Source: CAZILN01 sp964540005 (GTDB lineage Bacteria > Bacteroidota > Bacteroidia > Bacteroidales > SM23-62). From it: DNA of 15,158 nucleotides. Location: NCBI GenBank assembly GCA_964540005.1, contig CAZILN010000109.1, positions 1 through 15,158 on the forward strand, in the 5' to 3' direction. Positions 1 through 7,724 of this stretch are shown one piece after another; position 1 is the first letter of the stretch, and every line of letters begins with the position of its first letter. The position numbers and the translations under genes are program-made. The notes beneath the pieces were generated by a model. It worked only from the letters and a program-made list of their open reading frames with translations. It made no database searches and was not told the origin of the DNA.

Positions 1-2
1 AC

Positions 3-2084
3 CTTGTCCTTGAGGAAGATATGAAAAAGGCGGTCTTCGGGAATGTGTCGGCCGGGGCCGGGACCTCCTCCCTGTACCGGACAAATGCCAAGGCTTACTA
101 TTTTACCGATAAGATCCATCTTGCCGGCCTGGGAATGCTGAATAATATCAACCAGTTCGGTTTCTCTTTCGGTGATTACATGGATTTCAGTGGAGGATTA
201 TCCGGAATGATGGCAGGTTCCGGTAAAATTGAGATCAATGCGGATGATAGTTTTCCCATCAATTTCGGACAGCCGGTTAACGGACTGAATACCTCGGGGG
301 CAGCCGGACTGAATTTCTCTCATTCAAGGGGCCAGAATAACCGGGTCTTTATCTCGTACCTTGCCAACGCCACCAGAAGGGACCTGGTGGAAAACAGTTT
401 CACCAGGTATTACAGTCCGGGAGAAGACTACTCACAGGAAATGCAGAATAATGAATTCAAAGGCGATACGGCCCACAGGGTGAATTTTGGTTTCAGGCAA
501 CGCCTGGATTCGACCCAAAACATTATACTGAACGGCGGGGTATCGCTTAACTATGGCAGGTCGACCACGGAATTGCAGACCGGTACCATCAGGAATGAGG
601 CTGATGTCAACAGGCTTTTCAGCAATACTATTGATGAAAGTGACAGGGTCTCAGGCTCTCTGAGCAGTTCTTATATCAATAAAATACGTTCAGACCGTAC
701 AGTCTTAAAGCTGACCGGTGATGTGAACTATAATCAGAGCTTGTCTGCTTATGAATTCAGTAATGTCACCTCATATTTCAGTCCGGCCAGGGAAATTATC
801 AGCCAGCAGTTCCAGGACAATGAATCAAGCAGTCTGTCTTACAGCGGGGCCATATATCTTACCCAGAGACTATCGAAAAAAATATACCTGGTGCCGGGAT
901 TCAGGTACCGCAACAGTGAGTCAATCCTGGAACGTTTCCAGGGGGTCCCCGGTTCGGAGGATATACCGGTTGATTCCTTAAGTCCGCTAATAGAAAAACA
1001 ATACCGGTCCATGGTACCCGGATTAACATTCAAACGCAACACTGAGAAAAGCCAGCTGGGCCTGACCCTTGAATGGCTGTCAAGCCAGTTATCCAGCACC
1101 CTGAACGATGAAGGATCCCGGCATTCGCAGTTCACCTACCTGCTGCCCAGGCTTACTTATGAATATGAATTCAATACCGGCCGGCGATTGAATCTTTTTT
1201 ATTCCACCTCAGTGAATGAACCCTCTGTCAGCCAGTTACTGACTGTTGCAAATAATATCAACCCTATTTACCTTGTATACGGGAACCCTGATCTTGAGCC
1301 GGAATATTCCCACAGTGCCAATCTTCATATGTTCATTTTTGACCAGTTTTCCTTTACTTCTGTTTTCAGTGCCTTCTCTGCCACCTATACGCAGAACAAA
1401 ATTAACTGGTCAAGGACACTCAGCCAGGATCTTGTTCAGGAACTTACCCCTGTAAATGTCCGTAATGACCTGGTATTGAGAGGGAATGTCGATTTTTCGA
1501 CACCGGTAAAAATGCTGGGTGTCAAGATCCACTTTAACATTGAAGAAACCTGGAACCAGGGGATTTCTATAGTCGAAAATGTTGAAAACCTCAACACCAA
1601 TATGAACCATCGCATATCCCTGAGCGCTGACAACCGGAAAAAACAGAAATGGGATATCAACTCCGGGGTAGGAATTACCCTTACCAATTCACAGTTTTCC
1701 ATACAGGAAAACCTGAATAACAGGTACTCTGATGTCTCCTGGTTCGGAGAGATCCTGTTCACACCCAACGAGACCTGGGACTTCATGACAACCGCCGATG
1801 TTATAAATTACAACTCCGGGAGTTTCAGTGAATCCGTCCTGGTACCCATGCTTGGGACCGAGATAAATTTTCATTTCCTGTCAAATAAGAGGGGTGTCTT
1901 GAGTTTCAAAGCCTTTGACATTCTGAATATGAATACGGGTATTCAAAGATTGAGTGAGCTGAATTACCTGCGGGAAGTGAGGCGCAATACCATAGGAAGG
2001 TATTTTATGGTAAGCTTTACCTACCGCCTGAATAAATTCGGAGGCAGCGGTAGTGATATTGATATTAAGGTAAAAAGACATTAA
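3..2084 (+). CDS. TonB-dependent receptor, outer-membrane beta-barrel (5' truncated by window edge)
   Basis: The reading frame is already open at base 3 (codons reading LVLEED before the first Met at 21), so the ATG at 21 is internal and the true start lies upstream of the window. The visible 693 residues begin at the plug-to-barrel junction (EEDMKKAVFGNVSAGAGT), a pattern typical of OMP_b-brl_3-type TonB receptors. The rest is alternating aromatic/polar strands, ending in a terminal strand (FMVSFTYRLNKFGG) followed by a short charged tail. Full-length relatives usually carry an N-terminal carboxypeptidase-regulatory-like domain and a plug; these would be in the missing part. Expected role: TonB-driven import across the outer membrane. 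It does not end like a SusC protein and no SusD gene follows. The next gene, a sulfatase, starts 69 bases downstream on the same strand, suggesting one operon and a sulfated substrate. The substrate cannot be read from the sequence. Confidence 0.85.
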   Translation, partial: LVLEEDMKKAVFGNVSAGAGTSSLYRTNAKAYYFTDKIHLAGLGMLNNINQFGFSFGDYMDFSGGLSGMMAGSGKIEINADDSFPINFGQPVNGLNTSGAAGLNFSHSRGQNNRVFISYLANATRRDLVENSFTRYYSPGEDYSQEMQNNEFKGDTAHRVNFGFRQRLDSTQNIILNGGVSLNYGRSTTELQTGTIRNEADVNRLFSNTIDESDRVSGSLSSSYINKIRSDRTVLKLTGDVNYNQSLSAYEFSNVTSYFSPAREIISQQFQDNESSSLSYSGAIYLTQRLSKKIYLVPGFRYRNSESILERFQGVPGSEDIPVDSLSPLIEKQYRSMVPGLTFKRNTEKSQLGLTLEWLSSQLSSTLNDEGSRHSQFTYLLPRLTYEYEFNTGRRLNLFYSTSVNEPSVSQLLTVANNINPIYLVYGNPDLEPEYSHSANLHMFIFDQFSFTSVFSAFSATYTQNKINWSRTLSQDLVQELTPVNVRNDLVLRGNVDFSTPVKMLGVKIHFNIEETWNQGISIVENVENLNTNMNHRISLSADNRKKQKWDINSGVGITLTNSQFSIQENLNNRYSDVSWFGEILFTPNETWDFMTTADVINYNSGSFSESVLVPMLGTEINFHFLSNKRGVLSFKAFDILNMNTGIQRLSELNYLREVRRNTIGRYFMVSFTYRLNKFGGSGSDIDIKVKRH

Positions 2085-2153
2085 GGATTGTCTGCAAATA
2101 TTCATATTTTTATGCATGCCTGACATACAGGCAGACATAAAATACCGGTTAAT

Positions 2154-3776
2154 ATGAAATCCTTTTTAACCCTTGCTCTCACGACCTGTCTTCCGGCTGC
2201 AATACTGATGTCCTGCAGTAACAGAACCAATAGACCAGCTTATAATTCTTCCTACCCTGACAAACCCAATATCATCTTTTTCATTGCCGATGATATGTAC
2301 CCGGAGATGTTCAACTGCCTGCCCCAGGGGAAGGAAAAAAACCTGACCCCAAATATTGACCGGCTGGCCGGTGAAGGTGTCATAATGATGAACCAGTATG
2401 TTGTTTCACCTGTCTGTACCCCCAGCCGGTTTAACTGCCTGACGGGCAATTACGCCAGCAGGGCAACAAATGCCGCCTTCCAGAGGAAAACAGCACATGA
2501 AGAGGGACAGACCTGCATACAGTGGAATTCATTTATAACTGAGAATGACAGGATACTTCCCCATTATCTGAAGGAGCTGGGGTATACAACCGGTATGGTC
2601 GGCAAGAATCATGTGATTGAGGCCCGCGGATTGGCCGGGTTTCCTGATTTTAATGCAGACCCCCATGATCCCGAAATCGTGGAAAAGGTGGAAAATAATT
2701 ATCTCAAGGTTGAACAGGCTATACTTAATTGCGGTTTTGATTATGCCGGAGGGATTTATCACAATAACCCGAATTTCATCGGTGTTTCCGGACTGGCCGT
2801 GCAGAACCTCGACTGGACCACCCAGGCCGGGGTGGAGTTTATTGAAGAAAACCACGAGCAGCCGTTTTTCCTTTACTTCGCCACTACTGTCCCACATGGC
2901 CCTAATGATGCTGACCACTCATGGAATGCCGATCCGAAAATAACGGCGCGCGGATTTCTCGAGGAAGCGCCCGATGTGATGCCCCCGAGGCACACACTAC
3001 CTGAACGGACCAGAGAGGCAGGCCTGGAGGGCTGGAATAAGGAAAACGTACTCTGGCTTGATGATGCCCTGGGAGCCCTGTTACAGAAACTGGAAGAACA
3101 TGATCTGATGGACAATACCATCATCTTCTTTTTCAACGACCACGGCCAGCATGCAAAGGGTACCCTCTACCAGGGCGGTGCCCTGAATCCCAGCATCATA
3201 TGGAAATCCGGAGGCTTTTCCTGCGGCAGCAACTGTGATGTCAAGGTTTCCAATGTGGATTTTGCCCCTACCATACTGGAAATGGCCGGGGCTTCAGGCC
3301 CGGATGCCGGGTTTGACGGACGCAGTTTTAAATCGGCCCTTGATGGCAAAAGCCTGGAATCCCGAGAATCACTGTATTTCGAACTCGGATATGCCCGGGC
3401 GGTTATCAAAGGAAAATATAAGTATTATGCCCTCAGGTACCCCGGGTATGCCCGTAACTGGACCCCCGAAGAAAGGGCCGCCGAACTGGACAGGTATAAC
3501 GCAGGACGGACCTTCCGGAATATGCCCATCAGTAACGATGATCCCGGAAAAGCCTTTAGCCACCTTGAAGTTGTTCCCGGGGGGGGCGGGGCCGAGCATG
3601 CATCCTACGGTAAAAAACCGGGCTATTTCGATCCAGACCAGTTGTATGACCTCGAGGCAGACCCGGATGAAATGGTCAATCTTGCGGGAGATCCGAACTA
3701 CCAGGAAATCCTCGAAGAACTAAAGACCGAACTGCAGAAATACCTTGATGATCTGCCCGGTAAGTTTGATCTTTGA
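2154..3776 (+). CDS. Lipoprotein sulfatase (S1 family, formylglycine-dependent)
   Basis: A 540-residue type I sulfatase that hydrolyses sulfate esters. The N-terminus is a lipoprotein signal with lipobox LMSC (Cys21). The residues after it (SNRTN) are not acidic, so the surface-export signal of Bacteroidota lipoproteins is not evident and a periplasmic-facing anchor is more likely. Family landmarks are present: metal-binding Asp-Asp at 46-47 (FFIADDMY); the active-site motif CTPSR at 88-92, where Cys88 would become formylglycine; Lys151/His153 (VGKNHV); His248 (TVPHGP); Asp329-His330 (FFNDHGQ); Lys335 (KGTLYQGG); and the C-terminal YDLEADPDEMVNLA. Length is normal for S1 sulfatases. The start at 2154 is the only one giving the signal peptide. 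It probably shares a transcript with the upstream receptor. No maturase gene is in view, so activation depends on one elsewhere. The S1 subfamily and sugar substrate are not decidable here. Confidence 0.93.
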   Translation: MKSFLTLALTTCLPAAILMSCSNRTNRPAYNSSYPDKPNIIFFIADDMYPEMFNCLPQGKEKNLTPNIDRLAGEGVIMMNQYVVSPVCTPSRFNCLTGNYASRATNAAFQRKTAHEEGQTCIQWNSFITENDRILPHYLKELGYTTGMVGKNHVIEARGLAGFPDFNADPHDPEIVEKVENNYLKVEQAILNCGFDYAGGIYHNNPNFIGVSGLAVQNLDWTTQAGVEFIEENHEQPFFLYFATTVPHGPNDADHSWNADPKITARGFLEEAPDVMPPRHTLPERTREAGLEGWNKENVLWLDDALGALLQKLEEHDLMDNTIIFFFNDHGQHAKGTLYQGGALNPSIIWKSGGFSCGSNCDVKVSNVDFAPTILEMAGASGPDAGFDGRSFKSALDGKSLESRESLYFELGYARAVIKGKYKYYALRYPGYARNWTPEERAAELDRYNAGRTFRNMPISNDDPGKAFSHLEVVPGGGGAEHASYGKKPGYFDPDQLYDLEADPDEMVNLAGDPNYQEILEELKTELQKYLDDLPGKFDL

Positions 3777-3871
3777 AAGCACACGGCTCTGATAAGCTTT
3801 ATTGCTGATAACCTTTGCCGCTGACAGCCTTTGCTTCTTAAATCTCTGAATGAAAAGAGCAGATCCTTACA

Positions 3872-5965
3872 TCACATATCTTCAAGTTTCTTTATCATTT
3901 CCCTGGAATGCTGGCGGGAGGCGTCCTTTTCCAGGGCTTTGCTAAAGTATTCCCGGGCCCGTTTCAGGTACAGTTCTCCCATATTATCATACAGTTCAGA
4001 GTTGTCAGGTTCCAGCTCGAGGGCCAGGTACATGGCCTTGAATGCCCGGTCAAGGTGATTGTGTTCAGCCAACAGGACTGCTGCATTCCTGATCCTGCCC
4101 ACCATGTAGTCATCGCTGGTATTAAAACTTGCAGTCTCCTTCCCCTTTTCATACCATTCTTTTGCCTGTTCTGTCTCACCGAACCAGAGGTGGGTCTCAA
4201 TGAGCATCCCATAAGGAAGGGCGGATACCGGGTACAGGTCAAGGGCCAGCCGGGCAACCTCCAATGCTTCCTTTTTTTGATCCCTCTGGAAATAAAACCT
4301 CACCATATCGTAGTACATTTCACTGCTGTAGTCCGGGTATATATCCCTATCCTTAAATGATTTTTTCAGCAGTGCACCGGTTGCTTTCAGATCGGGTGCC
4401 GAAGCAATATCCAGCCTCCGGATCTCATCGGTAAATACCACCTTCCAGTCCTGTTCCCAGGCATTGATCAGCTCCTCGAATTCCCGGTTGAACCTATACT
4501 CCTGGGGGAATCCTTCAGTAGCCTGGTAAAGCTCAATGTATTTGCTGAAAAAAGGTATCTCGCGGATCCTGTGAAATTGATCGAACTGTTCTTCCCCGTA
4601 AATTACAGCAAGCATCTCGGCGATGTATGAACCAACGGTCACGAACTTCACCTGCTCTGCCTTATCGATCCCCCTGGTAATCTTACCATAATGCAGATCA
4701 TAGGCTGTATCAAGTGCCGCCAGGTTCACGTGTTTGTTGAAGTAGGCAAATGCCTCTGCGATTTCCTGAACATTATCTGAAAGCATCTGCCCGTACTTGT
4801 CAAAATAGCTCGCCCCATGATTAAATACCTGCCACATACCAAGCTTCACGGCTCTTTTCGATTTGTCCTCATTATAGGTATACAACCTGTAATTTTCATC
4901 CATGATCAGCTGGTAGATGCGATCGATGTTTACAAATTCATAATCGACATTGCAACATATGGCAATGGCCAGTTCCTCACCCGGAAAAATCTTCAGGTAG
5001 GTACCTGTCCCGATCTGCCCGCCGCCATGGGAAAAGGCAAAATGCCCATTTACCGGATCTGCCGACCAGCCCATTCCATACCCCGTGGCCCTTCCTTCCT
5101 TTGTATACATAGTGGTGGTCATCAGTTGTATGCTTTCCCTTGACAGTATTTTAGCCGAGATCATGCCATCGGCGAACTTAAGCATGTCGGTCACCGTGCT
5201 GCGCACACCGCCACCACCAAAGCGGCTACTGAAGTCAATAAATTCTCCCCTGACGATTTCATTATCACTCCGGCTGTAACCCTCAACCCTGTTCGGGATC
5301 ATTTCAGCAGCAGATACTTTTGTGGTCTGATCCATCTTCAGGGGATCCCAGATATGTTCCTGCATATAGTTGTAGAATGATTGCTTTGATGCTCCTTCGA
5401 TAACTGCCCCCAGCAGGTTATAACCATAGCTTGAGTAAGAGTAGCGGGTTCCCGGTTCTGCGATAAGGTCGTACTCAGCAAATATCTCAATCGATTCGCG
5501 TGTATCCTTGTATTCCTTGATATGGCCTTCCCATTGCTCCCTGTAGTGGGTGATGCCCCCGAGGTGTCCCAGTAGCTGCCTGATGGTGACAGGGTATTCT
5601 TTTTCCGGGAAGTAGGGAACATATTTCTGAACCCTGTCATCCAGGTCCAGTTTCCCTTTTTCAGCAAGCTGCATGATAGCCACAGCCACCATAGGTTTGC
5701 AGATGGATGCCAGGCGATATGATGAATTGGCCCTTGCCGGTACCTGGTTTTCAACATCAGCATACCCAAACCCGGCGGTCCACACAAAACCATCTTTCAT
5801 AAACCCGACCGACATTCCGGGTATGTCCCTTTTCTTAATTTCATCATTGAAATATTTCTCCAATATCTTTATTTCCTTGCTGAAGTTATTGGATTGTTGT
5901 GCCCTGGTAAGAGCAGGAGCAATGGATAAAAGTATAATTGTGAGGATGGTTTTTGAAGAATTCAT
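3872..5965 (-). CDS. Secreted serine hydrolase (beta-lactamase/LACTB-like) with TPR C-terminus
   Basis: A 697-residue protein starting at the ATG at 5965. This start is preferred over an upstream ATG at 6049 because it directly yields a signal peptide (MNSSKTILTIILLSIAPALT, then RAQ). Residues about 35-355 are a class C beta-lactamase/serine peptidase S12 fold: nucleophile motif SICK (Ser87, Lys90); YSS at 177-179 in the YxN position, as in LACTB-type proteins that carry Tyr-Ser-Thr there; and HGG at 313-315 in place of KTG. Residues about 400-530 form a helical linker I do not recognise. Residues about 550-697 look like TPR repeats (for example ALDLYPVSALPYGMLIETHL and ALELEPDNSELYDNMGELYL). 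Likely role: periplasmic D-amino-acid peptidase or esterase; the substrate is unknown and drug resistance should not be assumed. It is convergent with the sulfatase, with 95 bases between stops and no clear terminator. The last TPR appears shortened by about five residues. Confidence 0.88.
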   Translation of the reverse strand: MNSSKTILTIILLSIAPALTRAQQSNNFSKEIKILEKYFNDEIKKRDIPGMSVGFMKDGFVWTAGFGYADVENQVPARANSSYRLASICKPMVAVAIMQLAEKGKLDLDDRVQKYVPYFPEKEYPVTIRQLLGHLGGITHYREQWEGHIKEYKDTRESIEIFAEYDLIAEPGTRYSYSSYGYNLLGAVIEGASKQSFYNYMQEHIWDPLKMDQTTKVSAAEMIPNRVEGYSRSDNEIVRGEFIDFSSRFGGGGVRSTVTDMLKFADGMISAKILSRESIQLMTTTMYTKEGRATGYGMGWSADPVNGHFAFSHGGGQIGTGTYLKIFPGEELAIAICCNVDYEFVNIDRIYQLIMDENYRLYTYNEDKSKRAVKLGMWQVFNHGASYFDKYGQMLSDNVQEIAEAFAYFNKHVNLAALDTAYDLHYGKITRGIDKAEQVKFVTVGSYIAEMLAVIYGEEQFDQFHRIREIPFFSKYIELYQATEGFPQEYRFNREFEELINAWEQDWKVVFTDEIRRLDIASAPDLKATGALLKKSFKDRDIYPDYSSEMYYDMVRFYFQRDQKKEALEVARLALDLYPVSALPYGMLIETHLWFGETEQAKEWYEKGKETASFNTSDDYMVGRIRNAAVLLAEHNHLDRAFKAMYLALELEPDNSELYDNMGELYLKRAREYFSKALEKDASRQHSREMIKKLEDM

Positions 5966-6204
5966 GACTGGTAATTTTTCTTTTGAAGGTACTAAAACAT
6001 TTTTATCGCCTGAGATTATTCTCATCAGATTGCATATGAGCAATTTCAACAGATGTTTATCCCCAGACTCCTGTTATATCTTTAGTGATTACAGAGTTTT
6101 TTGTTTTCATCTTTGATGGCATTTAATATCACCATTGAAAACTGTGAATTTATAGGTATTAATACATCAAATATCTCAATTAAATATTCGCTTATTAATT
6201 TTAC

Positions 6205-6393
6205 TTATATGGTAGGGGGAGTGAAAACATCCTTTTGCTGAAAGTCCTGAATATCATATAAAATGATAAGCTGATCATCCCGGACTTCCAGGCGTGGTCT
6301 GGAAATGGAAGTATTGTTCTGGGAATGTACTTTTAACGAAAGAAACAGCATCAGGAGAAGCAGCAATATGATATTCTTCCTCATTTTCTTCAT
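6205..6393 (-). CDS. Small signal-peptide ORF, possibly a truncated gene remnant
   Basis: A 62-codon frame whose first 25 or so residues form a convincing Sec signal peptide (MKKMRKNIILLLLLMLFLSL, then KVHSQ). It is followed by a beta-strand-rich stretch (RPRLEVRDDQLIILYDI, then QDFQQKDVF) resembling the first strands of the N-terminal Ig-like domain of many larger exported Bacteroidota proteins. It then stops after TPPTI, in the middle of what would be that domain, and the sequence beyond is AT-rich with no continuation that I can see in any frame. It could start at 6393 or at the Met at 6384. I cannot assign a function. Either it is a genuine tiny secreted protein or, more likely, the 5' remnant of a deleted gene. 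Its opening codons share an identical run, gaaaatgaggaagaa, with the start of the pectinesterase gene. Confidence 0.4.
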   Translation of the reverse strand: MKKMRKNIILLLLLMLFLSLKVHSQNNTSISRPRLEVRDDQLIILYDIQDFQQKDVFTPPTI

Positions 6394-6524
6394 CCTCGAA
6401 ATCCAATAGAAATTTGACAGAGGTATTATTGATCAATCACTTGATACAATGACAATATATCTGACCTGAAATTATTATTACATCATAATACCAACCTTAT
6501 TTCCGCCGCATTACCAATATGTAT

Positions 6525-6578
6525 GTTACTAATTTGTAACTTACTTTTTGGCAACTTGTAAATATTTCACTACTTTTA
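6525..6578 (+). promoter_or_regulatory. Predicted Bacteroidota promoter and dyad for the ATPase gene
   Basis: TTTG at 6547-6550 and TACTTTTA at 6571-6578 (consensus TAnnTTTG, one mismatch) are separated by 20 bases, the expected spacing for the Bacteroidota primary sigma factor. This would place the transcript start only about 8-10 bases before the ATG at 6594. Just upstream lies an inverted repeat, GTTAC-N6-GTAAC (6525-6540), abutting the -33 element, a possible regulator site. The prediction is from pattern alone. Confidence 0.45.
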
Positions 6579-6593
6579 AGAAAAATAGCAACA

Positions 6594-7724
6594 ATGAAAA
6601 CTCCTTTCACATTTGGAAAAGTTGTGCATAATAACGACTTCACGAATAGAGAAAAAGAGACAAAGCGATTAGTATCAAATTTCAATTCTTCAATAAATAC
6701 AATACTTATCTCTCCTCGACGATGGGGCAAGTCCTCTCTGGTTGCAAAATGCTCAGAAATAGTAAATAATAGTGCAGAGAATAAAGTGTTCTGTTTTATA
6801 GACATTAACAATATCCGCTCTGAGGAAGAATTCTATGAACAGCTGGCGACAGAAGTTTTAAAAGTATCTTCCTCAAAAGCAGATTCAATTCTAGAAAATG
6901 CTAAAAAATTTCTGGGTCGTTTTATACCCCATCTCACATTTAGTCCAAATCCAGAGACAGATTTTAAACTGGCCCTTGACTGGAAAGCAGTACAAAAAAG
7001 TCCCGATGAGGTCCTGGATCTGGCTGAAAAAATTGCTCTGAATACAAAAAAGGAAATAATAATCTGTATTGATGAATTTCAAAATATCTATGAATTTGAA
7101 AAGCCAATAGATTTTAAAAAGAAACTTCGAGCTCACTGGCAGCTTCACAATAAAGTAACTTATTGTTTATATGGAAGCAAACGTCATATGTTAATGAATG
7201 TTTTCACTTCTCCGTCAATGCCATTTTATAAATTTGGCGATATTGTCTTTTTAGAAAAAATTTCGGAAAGCGATTGGACAGATTTTATTATGATGCGTTT
7301 CAAAGATACCGGAAAGCAGATTGGAGAAAATGAATCTCAACTAATTGCAAAATATTGTGAAAACCATCCATATTATGTCCAACAATTAGCACAACAATCC
7401 TGGTTAAGAACTGAAAAAAAGTGTGATATCACTATAATAGAGGAAGCATTCGAAGATCTTATTCTGCAATTGAGCATGCTTTTCCAGGTACTTACAAACG
7501 GTTTAGGTTCCCGTCAGATAAACTTTCTCAGAGCACTTATTAACAACGAAGAACAAATAAGTTCTCAAAGGGTATTAATTGAATATCGTTTAGGTACATC
7601 GGCTAATGCTCTAAAAATCAAGAAAGCCTTACATGATAGAGAGATCATTGATATCATGGGTAAGAAGATCAGTTTTATAGATCCCTTATACAAAAATTGG
7701 CTAGGAAAGTATTATTTCAATTAA
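6594..7724 (+). CDS. ATPase of the ATPase_2 / STAND-like AAA group
   Basis: A 376-residue cytoplasmic protein with no signal peptide or membrane segment. Residues about 15-220 are a P-loop ATPase: Walker A in ILISPRRWGKSSLV (Gly45-Lys46-Ser47), Walker B in EIIICIDEF (Asp160-Glu161), and a sensor-like strand LYGSKRHML (193-200). The SPRRWGK form is characteristic of the ATPase_2 (archaeal ATPase-like) group. Residues about 225-290 form the helical lid and about 300-376 look like a winged-helix domain (SRQINFLRALINNEEQISSQ). Proteins of this layout are widespread as orphans in Bacteroidota, and their cellular role is mostly unknown. The gene is markedly AT-rich relative to the sulfatase/hydrolase side, stands alone with its own promoter, and its stop codon interlocks with that of the convergent pectinesterase. 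It may be a mobile or defence-associated accessory gene, but nothing here proves that. Confidence 0.8.
   Translation: MKTPFTFGKVVHNNDFTNREKETKRLVSNFNSSINTILISPRRWGKSSLVAKCSEIVNNSAENKVFCFIDINNIRSEEEFYEQLATEVLKVSSSKADSILENAKKFLGRFIPHLTFSPNPETDFKLALDWKAVQKSPDEVLDLAEKIALNTKKEIIICIDEFQNIYEFEKPIDFKKKLRAHWQLHNKVTYCLYGSKRHMLMNVFTSPSMPFYKFGDIVFLEKISESDWTDFIMMRFKDTGKQIGENESQLIAKYCENHPYYVQQLAQQSWLRTEKKCDITIIEEAFEDLILQLSMLFQVLTNGLGSRQINFLRALINNEEQISSQRVLIEYRLGTSANALKIKKALHDREIIDIMGKKISFIDPLYKNWLGKYYFN

Larger units (their letters stand above)
5966..6593. other. AT-rich intergenic stretch between hydrolase and ATPase
   Basis: This 628-base region holds the small minus-strand ORF at 6205-6393 and the ATPase promoter at its right end. 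No RNA gene, insertion-sequence ends or terminator could be recognised. A perfect 10-base palindrome, ATTGATCAAT, lies at 6428-6437, upstream of the small ORF. The segment is visibly more AT-rich than the sulfatase/hydrolase genes to its left, consistent with decayed or acquired sequence. Confidence 0.5.

Noticed and set aside
2117..2133. Hairpin TGCCTG-N5-CAGGCA between the receptor and the sulfatase as a terminator
   Set aside because: The stem is only six pairs and no T run follows. The short same-strand gap fits co-transcription better.
3235..3723. Second long open frame inside the sulfatase gene
   Set aside because: It overlaps a full-length sulfatase with all catalytic motifs and shows no domain, signal or sensible start of its own. 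It is a product of GC-rich codon structure.
5966..6049. Upstream ATG at 6049 as the start of the serine hydrolase
   Set aside because: It would add 28 residues ahead of a clean signal peptide that begins at 5965, which would mask the export signal.
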